Part shown: positions 1 through 4,757 of the stretch, in pieces
How positions within the stretch are numbered: the first letter of the stretch is position 1
Layout of the letters: every line of letters starts with the position of its first letter
Assembly: GCF_014204895.1 (NCBI RefSeq)
Contig: NZ_JACHMF010000001.1
Location: 4,526,001 to 4,590,000, forward strand
Reading direction: 5' to 3'
Source: Paractinoplanes abujensis
GTDB lineage: Bacteria; Actinomycetota; Actinomycetes; Mycobacteriales; Micromonosporaceae
Length of the DNA stretch: 64,000 nucleotides
Position numbers and translations under genes: made by a program
Notes under the pieces: generated by a model
Told to the model about the DNA's origin: nothing
Seen by the model: only the letters and a program-made list of their open reading frames with translations
The model's database searches: none

Positions 1-282
1 CCCCGACGGCAGCAGCGCGTGCACCTGGCTGCCCTGGGGCACGCCCGGGCGCGGGGCCACGGCGCCGGCCGGGTCGGCGGCGATCCGATCGTCGGGGGTG
101 TCGAGCTCGGCCAGGTCGTCACGCTCGATGATCAGCACCTGGTCGGCGTGGTCGCTGAGGACCCGGGCCGCCATCAGGCCCGCGATGCTGCCGCCGAGCA
201 CGACGGCCCGCTCGAACAGCACGCGCGGCCCGGCCGGTGGCTCGGACGTCGACAACAGGGCGAAACGATCCGCAGCAGACAC
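1..282 (-). CDS. FAD-dependent monooxygenase, N-terminal part (cut by window edge)
   Basis: Only the first 94 codons are visible; the rest lies left of the window. From a GTG at 282 the reading frame gives a dinucleotide-binding motif GGSIAG (residues 30-35) followed by ARVLSDHADQVLIIERD, whose acidic E53 fits the ribose-binding end of an FAD Rossmann fold, and then PQGSQVHALLPSG, a segment typical of aromatic hydroxylase-like flavoproteins. No in-frame start lies upstream before a stop-poor but non-coding-looking stretch, so GTG 282 is preferred; the nearby ATG at 295 is in another frame. It follows the reductase by 70 bases in the same direction and could be the last gene of a three-gene operon (VOC, reductase, monooxygenase) acting on a small aromatic or polyketide substrate. 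The substrate cannot be inferred. Confidence 0.75.
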   Translation of the reverse strand, partial: MSAADRFALLSTSEPPAGPRVLFERAVVLGGSIAGLMAARVLSDHADQVLIIERDDLAELDTPDDRIAADPAGAVAPRPGVPQGSQVHALLPSG

Positions 283-352
283 CCGAGGCCCCCATGAATG
301 TGAAAGTTTCTTTCCTCGCCGCCGAAGATACCTCAGGCATCGAGAAATATCG

Positions 353-1099
353 TTACCGCAGGTAGGACGCCCCGTTCAGATCGAGCACGGCCCCCGACGA
401 CCAGAGCGCCTCGGGCGAGCTCAGGTGCAGCACGGCCGCCGCCACCTCCTCGGGCGCGCCGACCCGGCCGAACGGGCTCTGCCCCCGTACGTGGTCGTCG
501 ATGTTGTCTTGTTGCCGCTCGGTGCCGACGAAGCCGGGCGCCACCGAGGTCACGGCGATCCCGTACGGCGCCAGCGCGACCGCCATCGACTGCCCGAACG
601 CGTGCAGGGCGGCCTTCGCGGCCCCGTACGCCGGGAACTCGGGTTCACCGCGAAACGCCCCGCGCGAGCCCACGTTCACGATGCTGCCCCCGGCCTGCCG
701 CTCGATCAGCCGCCGGGCCACCAGGTACGTCACGTTGGCCGCGCCGAGCAGGTCGACGTCGAGCATCGTGCGCCAGGTGCGCTGCCAATCCTCGTACGGG
801 ATGGAACTGATCTCATGGCGGTTGGCGGCGCTCGGCGCGATGGCCGCATTGTTGACGAGCACATCGACGGCGCCCAGCTCAGCCGCGGCGGTGTCGACGA
901 CCGTGCGCGCCACCTCGGGATCGGCCAGGTCACCGCCGACCAGGGTGTGCCCGTCCCCTTCCAGCGTACGCAGGGTGCTCTCCGCCTCCGCACGGTCGCG
1001 CCCGTAGTGCACCGCCACCCGGTCACCGTTCTTGGCGAACGCGACCGCGATGGCCCGCCCGATCCCGCGCGAAGCCCCCGTCACCAGCACATTTCTCAC
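353..1099 (-). CDS. short-chain dehydrogenase/reductase (FabG-like)
   Basis: 248-residue classical SDR. The NAD(P)-binding TGASRGIG lies at residues 7-14, DVLVNNAA supplies the central strand motif, and the active-site pattern is Ser in NVGSRG with Tyr and Lys in YGAAKAA. The C-terminal half ([18 protein letters not shown]) matches 3-oxoacyl-ACP reductase-type members. The Ser is within NVGSRG rather than the commoner ISS, which is tolerated in the family. The ATG at 1099 overlaps the stop of the upstream VOC gene by four bases, so the two are probably translationally coupled. It is expected to be a soluble cytoplasmic oxidoreductase reducing a carbonyl or oxidising an alcohol; the neighbouring flavin monooxygenase suggests a small degradation or tailoring pathway. 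Substrate unknown. Confidence 0.85.
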   Translation of the reverse strand: MRNVLVTGASRGIGRAIAVAFAKNGDRVAVHYGRDRAEAESTLRTLEGDGHTLVGGDLADPEVARTVVDTAAAELGAVDVLVNNAAIAPSAANRHEISSIPYEDWQRTWRTMLDVDLLGAANVTYLVARRLIERQAGGSIVNVGSRGAFRGEPEFPAYGAAKAALHAFGQSMAVALAPYGIAVTSVAPGFVGTERQQDNIDDHVRGQSPFGRVGAPEEVAAAVLHLSSPEALWSSGAVLDLNGASYLR

Positions 1100-1518
1100 T
1101 TCGCAAACACCTGACTCTCATCGCGGAACGCCTTGAACTCCAGCGCGTTGCCGGCCGGATCGCGGAAGAACATCGTCCACTGCTCGCCCGGCCGGCCGGG
1201 GAACCGCAGGTAGGGCTCGATCAGGAACGTCGTGCCGGCCGCGCGCAACCGCTCGGCCAGCGCGTGGAACTCGTCGGTGGTGAGCAGCAGCCCGTAATGC
1301 GGGATCGGGACGTCGTGGCCGTCCACTTCGTTGTCACCCACGGGTGTCACCGGCCGGGCCACGACGTGCGTCACGAGCTGGTGCCCGTGCAGATTCCAGT
1401 CGATCCAGTGGTCGCTGGACCGGCCCTCGGCGAGCCCGAGCACGCCGCCGTAGAACGAGCGGGCCGCCTCCAGGTCGTCCACCGGGATCGCCAAGTGCAC
1501 CGCCGGTCTGCCGCCCAT
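1096..1518 (-). CDS. VOC (glyoxalase/bleomycin-resistance superfamily) protein
   Basis: 140 residues if started at the ATG at 1518, which has a strong purine-rich ribosome site (AGGGGAG) eight bases upstream; an upstream in-frame start at 1581 would add 21 unconserved residues. The N-terminal beta-alpha-beta unit ([20 protein letters not shown]) and the C-terminal [14 protein letters not shown] are classic vicinal-oxygen-chelate repeats, with H8 and the Glu of ALEF as probable metal ligands. Members bind Fe, Mn or Zn and act as dioxygenases, isomerases, or drug-sequestering proteins. Here it heads a leftward unit with a reductase and a flavin monooxygenase, so a metabolic role on a small oxidised compound is more likely than resistance, but that is inference. 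Confidence 0.85.
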   Translation of the reverse strand: MGGRPAVHLAIPVDDLEAARSFYGGVLGLAEGRSSDHWIDWNLHGHQLVTHVVARPVTPVGDNEVDGHDVPIPHYGLLLTTDEFHALAERLRAAGTTFLIEPYLRFPGRPGEQWTMFFRDPAGNALEFKAFRDESQVFAK

Positions 1519-1639
1519 GTGCCGCTCCCCTTGATCGTGTCGCTTGTTGATCGCATGTTCCCCACCGCCACCCCCGACCACCCAGGGGCAAAGGAAGACG
1601 CGAGGCCGACCCTACGCGGCGCGTGACACTGCCGACGAG

Positions 1640-1665
1640 TTATCCACAATGCCGTGTTATCCACA
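1640..1665 (+). promoter_or_regulatory. two perfect DnaA boxes
   Basis: TTATCCACA occurs at 1640-1648 and again at 1657-1665, same orientation, 17 bases start to start. Both match the strict DnaA-box consensus TTATNCACA. They sit just upstream of the promoter of the leader ORF and tRNA array. The bases 1519-1639 before them show no gene or clear signal. Confidence 0.7.
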
Positions 1666-1711
1666 GGGCCGGTTGACAGAGAACTATTTTCGAGGTGGCC
1701 CGTAAATAGCG

Positions 1712-1741
1712 TTGCCAAGGCACTGCGGATGCGGCTACCTT
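1712..1741 (+). promoter_or_regulatory. predicted promoter of leader ORF
   Basis: TTGCCA (1712-1717), an 18-base spacer and TACCTT (1736-1741) form a good sigma-70 type promoter (family HrdB consensus TTGACA/TANNNT). Transcription would start near 1748, about 40 bases before the leader start codon. A TTGACA at 1673-1678 has no matching -10. Confidence 0.6.
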
Positions 1742-1786
1742 TGTTTTCACCACCGGGAAGCAAGACCCGCAGGAGAGGAGATGGCG

Positions 1787-1891
1787 ATGTCGCAGCACGC
1801 TCACCAGCTAGCACCGTACGGCTCCGCCGTCGCCCTGACCTGTTCTTTTACGTCTCTTGGCAAGCCCTATGGGGCCCGGTGGCATAGCTAG
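1787..1891 (+). CDS. 34-residue leader-like peptide
   Basis: Small ORF that begins at ATG 1787, six bases after a purine-rich ribosome site (AGGAGAGGAG, 1771-1780); the ATG at 1781 is too close to that site. It ends at TAG 1889 and encodes a peptide running MSQHAHQLAPYG... to ...GKPYGARWHS, with no transmembrane segment, signal peptide or amino-acid run. A well-formed intrinsic terminator starts 17 bases after the stop and the tRNA array follows, so position and size fit a leader peptide that couples translation to transcription read-through. Codon use is mixed (CTA, TGT, TCT, TTT appear), unlike neighbouring high-GC genes, as expected for a slow-translated leader or a young ORF. I do not recognise the sequence; peptide function is inference. 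Confidence 0.5.
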   Translation: MSQHAHQLAPYGSAVALTCSFTSLGKPYGARWHS

Positions 1892-1908
1892 CGCACGCTG
1901 GCTCGACG

Positions 1909-1941
1909 CCGCCGACCCCACCCGGGACCGGCGGTTTTTTT
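1909..1941 (+). terminator. intrinsic terminator after leader ORF
   Basis: CCGCCG (1909-1914) pairs with CGGCGG (1929-1934), followed by seven T. This is a textbook hairpin plus U-tract, rare in this GC-rich window, placed between the leader ORF and the first tRNA. It may act as an attenuator. Confidence 0.75.
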
Positions 1942-1997
1942 GTTTTCTCATTCGGCGCCGTGAGGCAATTCGCGCTGCCCCTATTCAATTTTGTTAA

Positions 1998-2025
1998 TTG
2001 ACAACTCCACAGCGGATGGCACATT
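1998..2025 (+). promoter_or_regulatory. possible promoter of tRNA array
   Basis: TTGACA at 1998-2003 with a 16-base spacer and CACATT at 2020-2025, just before the first tRNA at 2030. The -35 is perfect but the -10 is poor, and initiation would fall almost on the tRNA 5' end. The AT-rich stretch 1935-2029 otherwise holds no gene. Confidence 0.35.
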
Positions 2026-2029
2026 TTTT

Positions 2030-2101
2030 CCGGAGCGAGGGAGACGGCAACCCGCGCACCTTGGGAGTGTGAGACACCCCGTTCGACTCGGGGGCTCCGG
2101 A
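2030..2101 (+). tRNA. tRNA-Pro (TGG)
   Basis: Perfect 7-bp acceptor CCGGAGC/GCTCCGG, anticodon arm CGCAC/GTGTG with loop CTTGGGA, T arm CCCCG/CGGGG with TTCGACT loop, discriminator A. The D arm is only three pairs (GGG/CCC) and the normal T8 is replaced by G. No encoded CCA. First tRNA of the array. Confidence 0.75.
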
Positions 2102-2115
2102 CGGATTTCACAGAT

Positions 2116-2188
2116 GGGCTTGTGGCGCAGCGGGTAGCGCACCGGTTCGGCAGACCGGGGGTCGGCGGTTCGAGTCCGCCCAGGTCCA
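2116..2188 (+). tRNA. tRNA-Ala (GGC), C33
   Basis: Acceptor GGGCTTG/CAGGTCC contains the G3:U70 pair that specifies alanine, agreeing with anticodon GGC. The anticodon loop is TCGGCAG, so position 33 is C instead of the near-universal U. T arm GGCGG/CCGCC with TTCGAGT. No CCA. Confidence 0.8.
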
Positions 2189-2191
2189 CAT

Positions 2192-2266
2192 GCGGTTGTA
2201 GCTCAGTCAGGCCAGAGCGCCACCCCGCCACGGTGGAGGCCACCGGTTCGAATCCGGTCTGCCGCT
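2192..2266 (+). tRNA. tRNA-Gly (GCC), C33
   Basis: Anticodon stem CCACC/GGTGG with loop CCGCCAC gives anticodon GCC and again C33. The acceptor GCGGTTG/CTGCCGC has one U:U mismatch (6:67) and a G:U. T arm ACCGG/CCGGT with TTCGAAT. Only three bases separate it from the preceding tRNA. Confidence 0.75.
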
Positions 2267-2270
2267 CATC

Positions 2271-2343
2271 GCCCTCGTAGCCCAAAGGCAGAGGCACGAC
2301 GTTGAGGACGTCGCCAGTGCGCGTTCGACTCGCGCCGAGGGCA
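2271..2343 (+). tRNA. tRNA-Leu (GAG), short variable loop
   Basis: Perfect acceptor GCCCTCG/CGAGGGC; anticodon loop TTGAGGA (GAG, leucine); T arm GCGCG/CGCGC with TTCGACT. The variable region is only CCAGT (5 nt), whereas bacterial leucine tRNAs normally carry a long class II arm. Identity is therefore by anticodon only. Confidence 0.75.
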
Positions 2344-2364
2344 CGCACCACCAGCACCATCAGG

Positions 2365-2437
2365 GCCGGTGCAGCACGACTGGTCGTGCAGCCGTTTCGT
2401 AATCGGCAGGTAGCGGGTTCGAGTCCCGCCGCCGGCT
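2365..2437 (+). tRNA. tRNA-Thr (CGT)
   Basis: Acceptor GCCGGTG/CGCCGGC, D arm GCAC/GTGC, anticodon loop TTCGTAA (CGT), T arm GCGGG/CCCGC with TTCGAGT. The innermost anticodon-stem pair (31:39) is a U:U mismatch. No CCA. Confidence 0.8.
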
Positions 2438-2440
2438 CAC

Positions 2441-2513
2441 GCTCGGGTAGCCCAATGGCAGAGGCACGCCGCTCAGAACGGCGCCAGTGCGCGTTCGAAT
2501 CGCGCTCCGAGTA
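2441..2513 (+). tRNA. tRNA-Leu (CAG), short variable loop
   Basis: Acceptor GCTCGGG/TCCGAGT, anticodon loop CTCAGAA (CAG), variable loop CCAGT, T arm GCGCG/CGCGC. Very similar to the Leu(GAG) gene at 2271, including the same short variable loop and T stem, so the two are paralogues of a class I scaffold carrying leucine anticodons. Confidence 0.75.
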
Positions 2514-2521
2514 CGCAGCAA

Positions 2522-2572
2522 AGCAGCACGCAGCAGAAGCCGCACGCACGACGAGCAGCACGCAGCAGAAGC
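2522..2572 (+). repeat. 19-bp direct repeat in tRNA spacer
   Basis: AGCAGCACGCAGCAGAAGC occurs at 2522-2540 and 2554-2572 within the longest spacer of the array (2514-2597), where no tRNA can be folded. Partial further copies of GCAGCA follow. Confidence 0.85.
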
Positions 2573-2597
2573 AGCACATGACACAGCAGTACGGCAA

Positions 2598-2670
2598 GGG
2601 CTCGTAGCTCATCAGGTAGAGCGCCGCTCTCGCACAGCGGAGGTGGCCGGTTCGACCCCGGCCGGGTCCA
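2598..2670 (+). tRNA. tRNA-Ala (CGC)
   Basis: Acceptor GGGCTCG/CGGGTCC with the alanine G3:U70 pair; anticodon loop CTCGCAC (CGC) with normal U33; T arm GCCGG/CCGGC with TTCGACC. Second alanine isoacceptor in the array. Confidence 0.85.
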
Positions 2671-2680
2671 CGCACCACAT

Positions 2681-2754
2681 GTCGTCGTAGCTCAGCCGGT
2701 ACGAGCGCCGCCCTGAAAAGGCGGAGGCCGGTGGTTCGACCCCACCCGGCGACA
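2681..2754 (+). tRNA. tRNA-Phe (GAA)
   Basis: Acceptor GTCGTCG/CGGCGAC, anticodon stem CCGCC/GGCGG with loop CTGAAAA (GAA), T arm GGTGG/CCACC with TTCGACC, discriminator A. Confidence 0.85.
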
Positions 2755-2765
2755 CGGCACCGAAG

Positions 2766-2852
2766 GGAGACGCCAGCCGATGGGCGCCGGCCGCCGCCTC
2801 GAAAGCGGTTGGGGGGTGAAACCCCGTGGGCGTTCGACTCGCCCCGTCTCCG
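2766..2852 (+). tRNA. tRNA-Ser (CGA)
   Basis: Acceptor GGAGACG/CGTCTCC, anticodon loop CTCGAAA (CGA), proper class II variable arm GGGGTGAAACCCC, T arm with TTCGACT, discriminator G as usual for serine. A canonical serine tRNA, in contrast to the two leucine ones. Confidence 0.85.
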
Positions 2853-2867
2853 CGTCAACAAAGTCAA

Positions 2868-2940
2868 GCGCCGCTAGCTCAACTGGCAGAGCAACGGACT
2901 CTTAATCCGTACGTTCGGGGTTCGAGTCCCCGGCGGCGCA
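2868..2940 (+). tRNA. tRNA-Lys (CTT)
   Basis: Perfect acceptor GCGCCGC/GCGGCGC, anticodon stem ACGGA/TCCGT with loop CTCTTAA (CTT), T arm CGGGG/CCCCG with TTCGAGT. Fully canonical. Confidence 0.9.
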
Positions 2941-2942
2941 CT

Positions 2943-3018
2943 CGCAGGGTGGAGGAGCCAGGTCGTCCTCGCCGGTCTCATAAGCCGGAAGCCGCGGGTT
3001 CGAATCCCGCCCCTGCTC
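2943..3018 (+). tRNA. initiator-like tRNA-Met (CAT)
   Basis: CGCAGGG/CCCTGCT leaves the first acceptor pair (1:72) unpaired, the D stem carries A11:U24, and the anticodon loop is CTCATAA; all three are initiator tRNA features. It lacks the three consecutive G:C pairs at the base of the anticodon stem (third is U:G). A CCA follows at 3019-3021, the only encoded CCA in the array, sharing its A with the next tRNA. Confidence 0.75.
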
Positions 3019-3020
3019 CC

Positions 3021-3092
3021 ATCCCGGTAGCTCAGTGGCAGAGCGCCGCCGTGACAGGGCGGAGGCCGTTGGTTCGACCCCAGCCCGGGATA
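3021..3092 (+). tRNA. tRNA-Val (GAC)
   Basis: Perfect acceptor ATCCCGG/CCGGGAT, anticodon stem CCGCC/GGCGG with loop GTGACAG (GAC), T arm GTTGG/CCAGC with TTCGACC. Its first base is also the last A of the CCA of the preceding tRNA, so processing of one must define the other. Confidence 0.8.
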
Positions 3093-3096
3093 CGTG

Positions 3097-3168
3097 GTCC
3101 GTATGGCTCAGCGGAAGAGCGTCCCCTTCACACGGGGAAGGTCCCAGGTTCAATTCCTGGTACGGGCA
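3097..3168 (+). tRNA. tRNA-Val (CAC)
   Basis: Acceptor GTCCGTA/TACGGGC, anticodon stem TCCCC/GGGGA with loop TTCACAC (CAC), T arm CCAGG/CCTGG with TTCAATT, discriminator A. Confidence 0.85.
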
Positions 3169-3170
3169 CT

Positions 3171-3243
3171 GTGGCTGAAGCTCAGTTGGCCGAGCGCCGG
3201 GTCGTGGCCCCGGAGGTCGCCGGTTCGAATCCGGTCAGTCACC
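3171..3243 (+). tRNA. tRNA-His (GTG), C33
   Basis: Acceptor GTGGCTG/CAGTCAC, anticodon loop TCGTGGC (GTG, with C33), T arm GCCGG/CCGGT with TTCGAAT, discriminator C73 as in histidine tRNAs. The extra G-1 normally encoded in bacteria is T here, and position 8 is A instead of U. May be a weak or non-functional copy. Confidence 0.7.
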
Positions 3244-3273
3244 CGGGAAAATTCGGTCAGTCACCCGCGAAAA
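3232..3273 (+). repeat. tandem duplication of tRNA-His 3' end
   Basis: Two 20-bp copies, 3232-3251 and 3254-3273, differ at one base (CGGTCAGTCACCCG then G or C then GAAAA). The first copy covers the last 12 bases of tRNA-His. A duplicated tRNA 3' end is the usual footprint of an integrated or excised element, but at a 22-bp period a slippage event is equally possible. Confidence 0.7.
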
Positions 3274-3277
3274 GCAA

Positions 3278-3358
3278 GCGCGTCGTGGACGGCGGCACGT
3301 CCAGCGGTCCGTAAAACCGTCGCCTTAGGCAGACCTGGGTCGGCACCAGGGACGCGCA
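3278..3358 (+). tRNA. tRNA-Tyr (GTA), divergent T loop, C33
   Basis: Perfect acceptor GCGCGTC/GACGCGC, D arm GGAC/GTCC, anticodon loop CCGTAAA (GTA with C33), class II variable arm built on GCC/GGC, T stem CCTGG/CCAGG. The T loop is GTCGGCA instead of TTCRANY, so general tRNA finders may score it poorly. The complete set of stems argues for a real gene or recent relic. Confidence 0.6.
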
Positions 3359-3386
3359 CGTCAGTAAGTAACCACGATACGAGCAC

Positions 3387-3457
3387 GGTCGCATGCCCGA
3401 GTGGCCAGGGAGCCGCCTGCAAAGCGGCGTACGCCGGTTCGAGTCCGGCTGCGGCTT
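3387..3457 (+). tRNA. tRNA-Cys (GCA)
   Basis: Acceptor GGTCGCA/TGCGGCT (first pair G:U), anticodon stem GCCGC/GCGGC with loop CTGCAAA (GCA), T arm GCCGG/CCGGC with TTCGAGT, discriminator U as in cysteine tRNAs. Last tRNA of the array; no terminator is obvious behind it. Confidence 0.85.
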
Positions 3458-3511
3458 CGAGAGGTGCCATCCGCTGCGGCGTTGGATCACAAACGTGGCA
3501 AGGTCGAGTGC

Positions 3512-3706
3512 ATGGGTATGAAGAACCATGTGCTCGGCCTCGTCGTGCATCCGCGCAACGACGTCAGCGACTCGGTGGCGACGGTGCTCGGGCTGGCCCG
3601 CGAGCACGGCGTCCGCGTGGTGGCCAAACCTTCCGATGCCGTACGGCTGGAGGGTGTCGAACCGATGGCCGACGAGGAACTCGCCACAACTACGCCCGGG
3701 CTATGA
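3512..3706 (+). pseudogene. NAD-kinase-like N-terminal fragment
   Basis: 64-residue ORF starting at ATG 3512 (a second ATG is at 3518). The stretch VLGLVVHPRNDVSDSVATVL followed by an alpha-helical AREHGVRVVAKP resembles the first beta-alpha unit of bacterial NAD kinase, but the ORF stops before the diagnostic GGDGT motif and everything after it. The last residues (ATTTPGL) look like random read-out. I see no continuation in the other frames. It is therefore most likely a truncated gene end stranded beside the tRNA array, compatible with an insertion or deletion at the array. The resemblance rests on a short stretch and is moderate. Confidence 0.45.
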
Positions 3707-4075
3707 CCGCAGAGCCCTGATCAGCTCGTCCTTCGTCATGGTCGAACGGCCCCGGATGTTCTGCTTACGGGCCTCGGCATAGAGCTCCTGGCGCGAGGCC
3801 TGGGGGCGCGGCTTGTCCGAGGATCGGCGGGCGGCGTCGGGTTTGCCCAGCTCGTGCCAGCTTTTCTCGGTCAGCTCGACGCCGTACCGGCTCGCCGCCT
3901 TTTTGATCCGCCGGAACGCCTCGTCGCGTTCTTTGTCGCTCACGTCGCGCACCTGGTCGAACCGGGCGATGGCGTTACGCACGTGCTTGGCGTCGTTCAG
4001 CGGTTCCTTCCGTACGCGGGGGAACGCGAACGTGCTGTCCGGCATGGCGTTTCGGGTCTCAGTCTTGATAGCCAT
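3701..4075 (-). CDS. small basic protein with DUF6582-like and SAP/Rho-N-like parts
   Basis: 124 residues from ATG 4075; upstream in-frame starts at 4108 and 4141 fall in the 33-bp hairpin repeats and are unlikely. The middle (KHVRNAIARFDQVRDVSD, then a helix ending YGVELTEKSWHELG) matches a conserved actinobacterial family I recall as DUF6582. The C-terminus, ELYAEARKQNIRGRSTMTKD then ELIRALRS, resembles the helix-extended-loop-helix of SAP or Rho N-terminal domains, which bind nucleic acid. The protein is rich in Lys and Arg and has no signal or membrane segment, so a DNA-associated role is a reasonable guess. Its stop overlaps the end of the NAD-kinase-like fragment on the other strand. 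Function unknown. Confidence 0.75.
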   Translation of the reverse strand: MAIKTETRNAMPDSTFAFPRVRKEPLNDAKHVRNAIARFDQVRDVSDKERDEAFRRIKKAASRYGVELTEKSWHELGKPDAARRSSDKPRPQASRQELYAEARKQNIRGRSTMTKDELIRALRS

Positions 4076-4105
4076 GCCGAAGCCGTACCCGCGTCCCGGC
4101 GCGAA

Positions 4106-4204
4106 CATGCCTGCGGGGCGGCGGCGACTCCCCGCCGACATGCCTGCGGGACGGCCGCGACTCCCCGCCGACAGGCCTACGGGGCGGCGGCGACTCCCCG
4201 CAGA
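4106..4204. repeat. three tandem 33-bp hairpin repeats
   Basis: Units at 4106-4138, 4139-4171 and 4172-4204 differ at only a few bases. Units 1 and 3 contain GCGGGG...CCCCGC that can fold into a stem; unit 2 has a substitution weakening it. The third unit is the last part of the TetR coding region plus its stop context. The array separates the TetR gene from the small basic protein gene and may serve as a transcription barrier or be a simple slippage repeat. Confidence 0.85.
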
Positions 4205-4716
4205 TACGCCGAGATGACCTCGCCCGGGTGGTCGACCGCCGACCCGGCCACCCGGTCGAACAGCAGGCCGTCGACCAGCGCGATCAGGCCGGGGGCGTGC
4301 CGGGCGGGGTCGGCCGCGCCCGCGGCGGCCAGGGTCGACTCGGCGGCGGCCAGGAACGCCGCGCGCGCCGGGGACGCGGTCGTGAGCAGCGGATGCAGCG
4401 CGGGGTCGCCGGCCAGGTCGACCATCAGCGCGAAGCGGACCCGGTGGTCGGCCGCCCGCTCGGCCAGCCGGTCGAGCAGCTCGCCCGGCCCGCTCACCGG
4501 CCCCATGTCGGTCAGGGTGCGGCCGGCCAGCCGCTGCACCATGAGCTCGATCAGCTGCCGCCGGGTGCGCGCGTAGTACGACGTCGAGCCGGCGGGCAGC
4601 TCCAGAGCGCGGTCGATCGCCCGGTGGGTCAGAGCTCGCAGCCCCTGCTCGGCCACCAGCGCGACGGCGGCGTCGCCGATGGCCGCCCGTCGATCTGTGT
4701 TCGGAACCACCTTCAC
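4177..4716 (-). CDS. TetR-family transcriptional repressor
   Basis: 179 residues. Helix-turn-helix region at about residues 10-55 (AAVALVAEQGLRALTHRAID then ALELPAGSTSYYARTRRQLI), with the YYxxxxxL pattern of TetR domains. The C-terminal ligand domain is the loosely conserved all-helical type. It starts with GTG at 4716, six bases behind a TAGAGT -10 on its own strand, so its transcript is probably leaderless. It is divergent from the FAD monooxygenase gene, and two palindromes (CTCTAC-N4-GTAGAG) lie between the two starts; autoregulation plus repression of the monooxygenase is the expected circuit, with the monooxygenase substrate as likely inducer. The 3' end lies inside the 33-bp repeats. 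Confidence 0.88.
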   Translation of the reverse strand: MKVVPNTDRRAAIGDAAVALVAEQGLRALTHRAIDRALELPAGSTSYYARTRRQLIELMVQRLAGRTLTDMGPVSGPGELLDRLAERAADHRVRFALMVDLAGDPALHPLLTTASPARAAFLAAAESTLAAAGAADPARHAPGLIALVDGLLFDRVAGSAVDHPGEVISAYLRGVAAAP

Positions 4717-4757
4717 AGGATCACTCTACATCAGTAGAGTCCTCTACATGCGTAGAG
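4712..4757 (+). promoter_or_regulatory. promoter with two tandem TetR-type operators
   Basis: TTCACA (4712-4717), 17 bases, TAGAGT (4735-4740), then seven bases to the ATG at 4748: a leaderless promoter. Two 16-bp palindromes CTCTAC-N4-GTAGAG lie at 4724-4739 and 4742-4757; the first covers the -10, the second covers the start codon. They are 18 bp apart, about 1.7 helical turns. The divergent TetR gene has its own TAGAGT in the first palindrome. Confidence 0.75.

Noticed and set aside
1673..1678. TTGACA as promoter of the leader ORF
   Set aside because: No -10 at 15-20 bases; the TTGCCA/TACCTT pair fits better.
1848..3314. Long frames on both strands over the tRNA region
   Set aside because: They translate tRNA stems; repeated peptide phrases such as GFEPVAS and AGSNP arise from the T arms of tRNAs.
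3278..3358. Treating the Tyr tRNA as non-functional noise
   Set aside because: All stems including the variable arm pair; only the T loop deviates, so it is kept with lower confidence.
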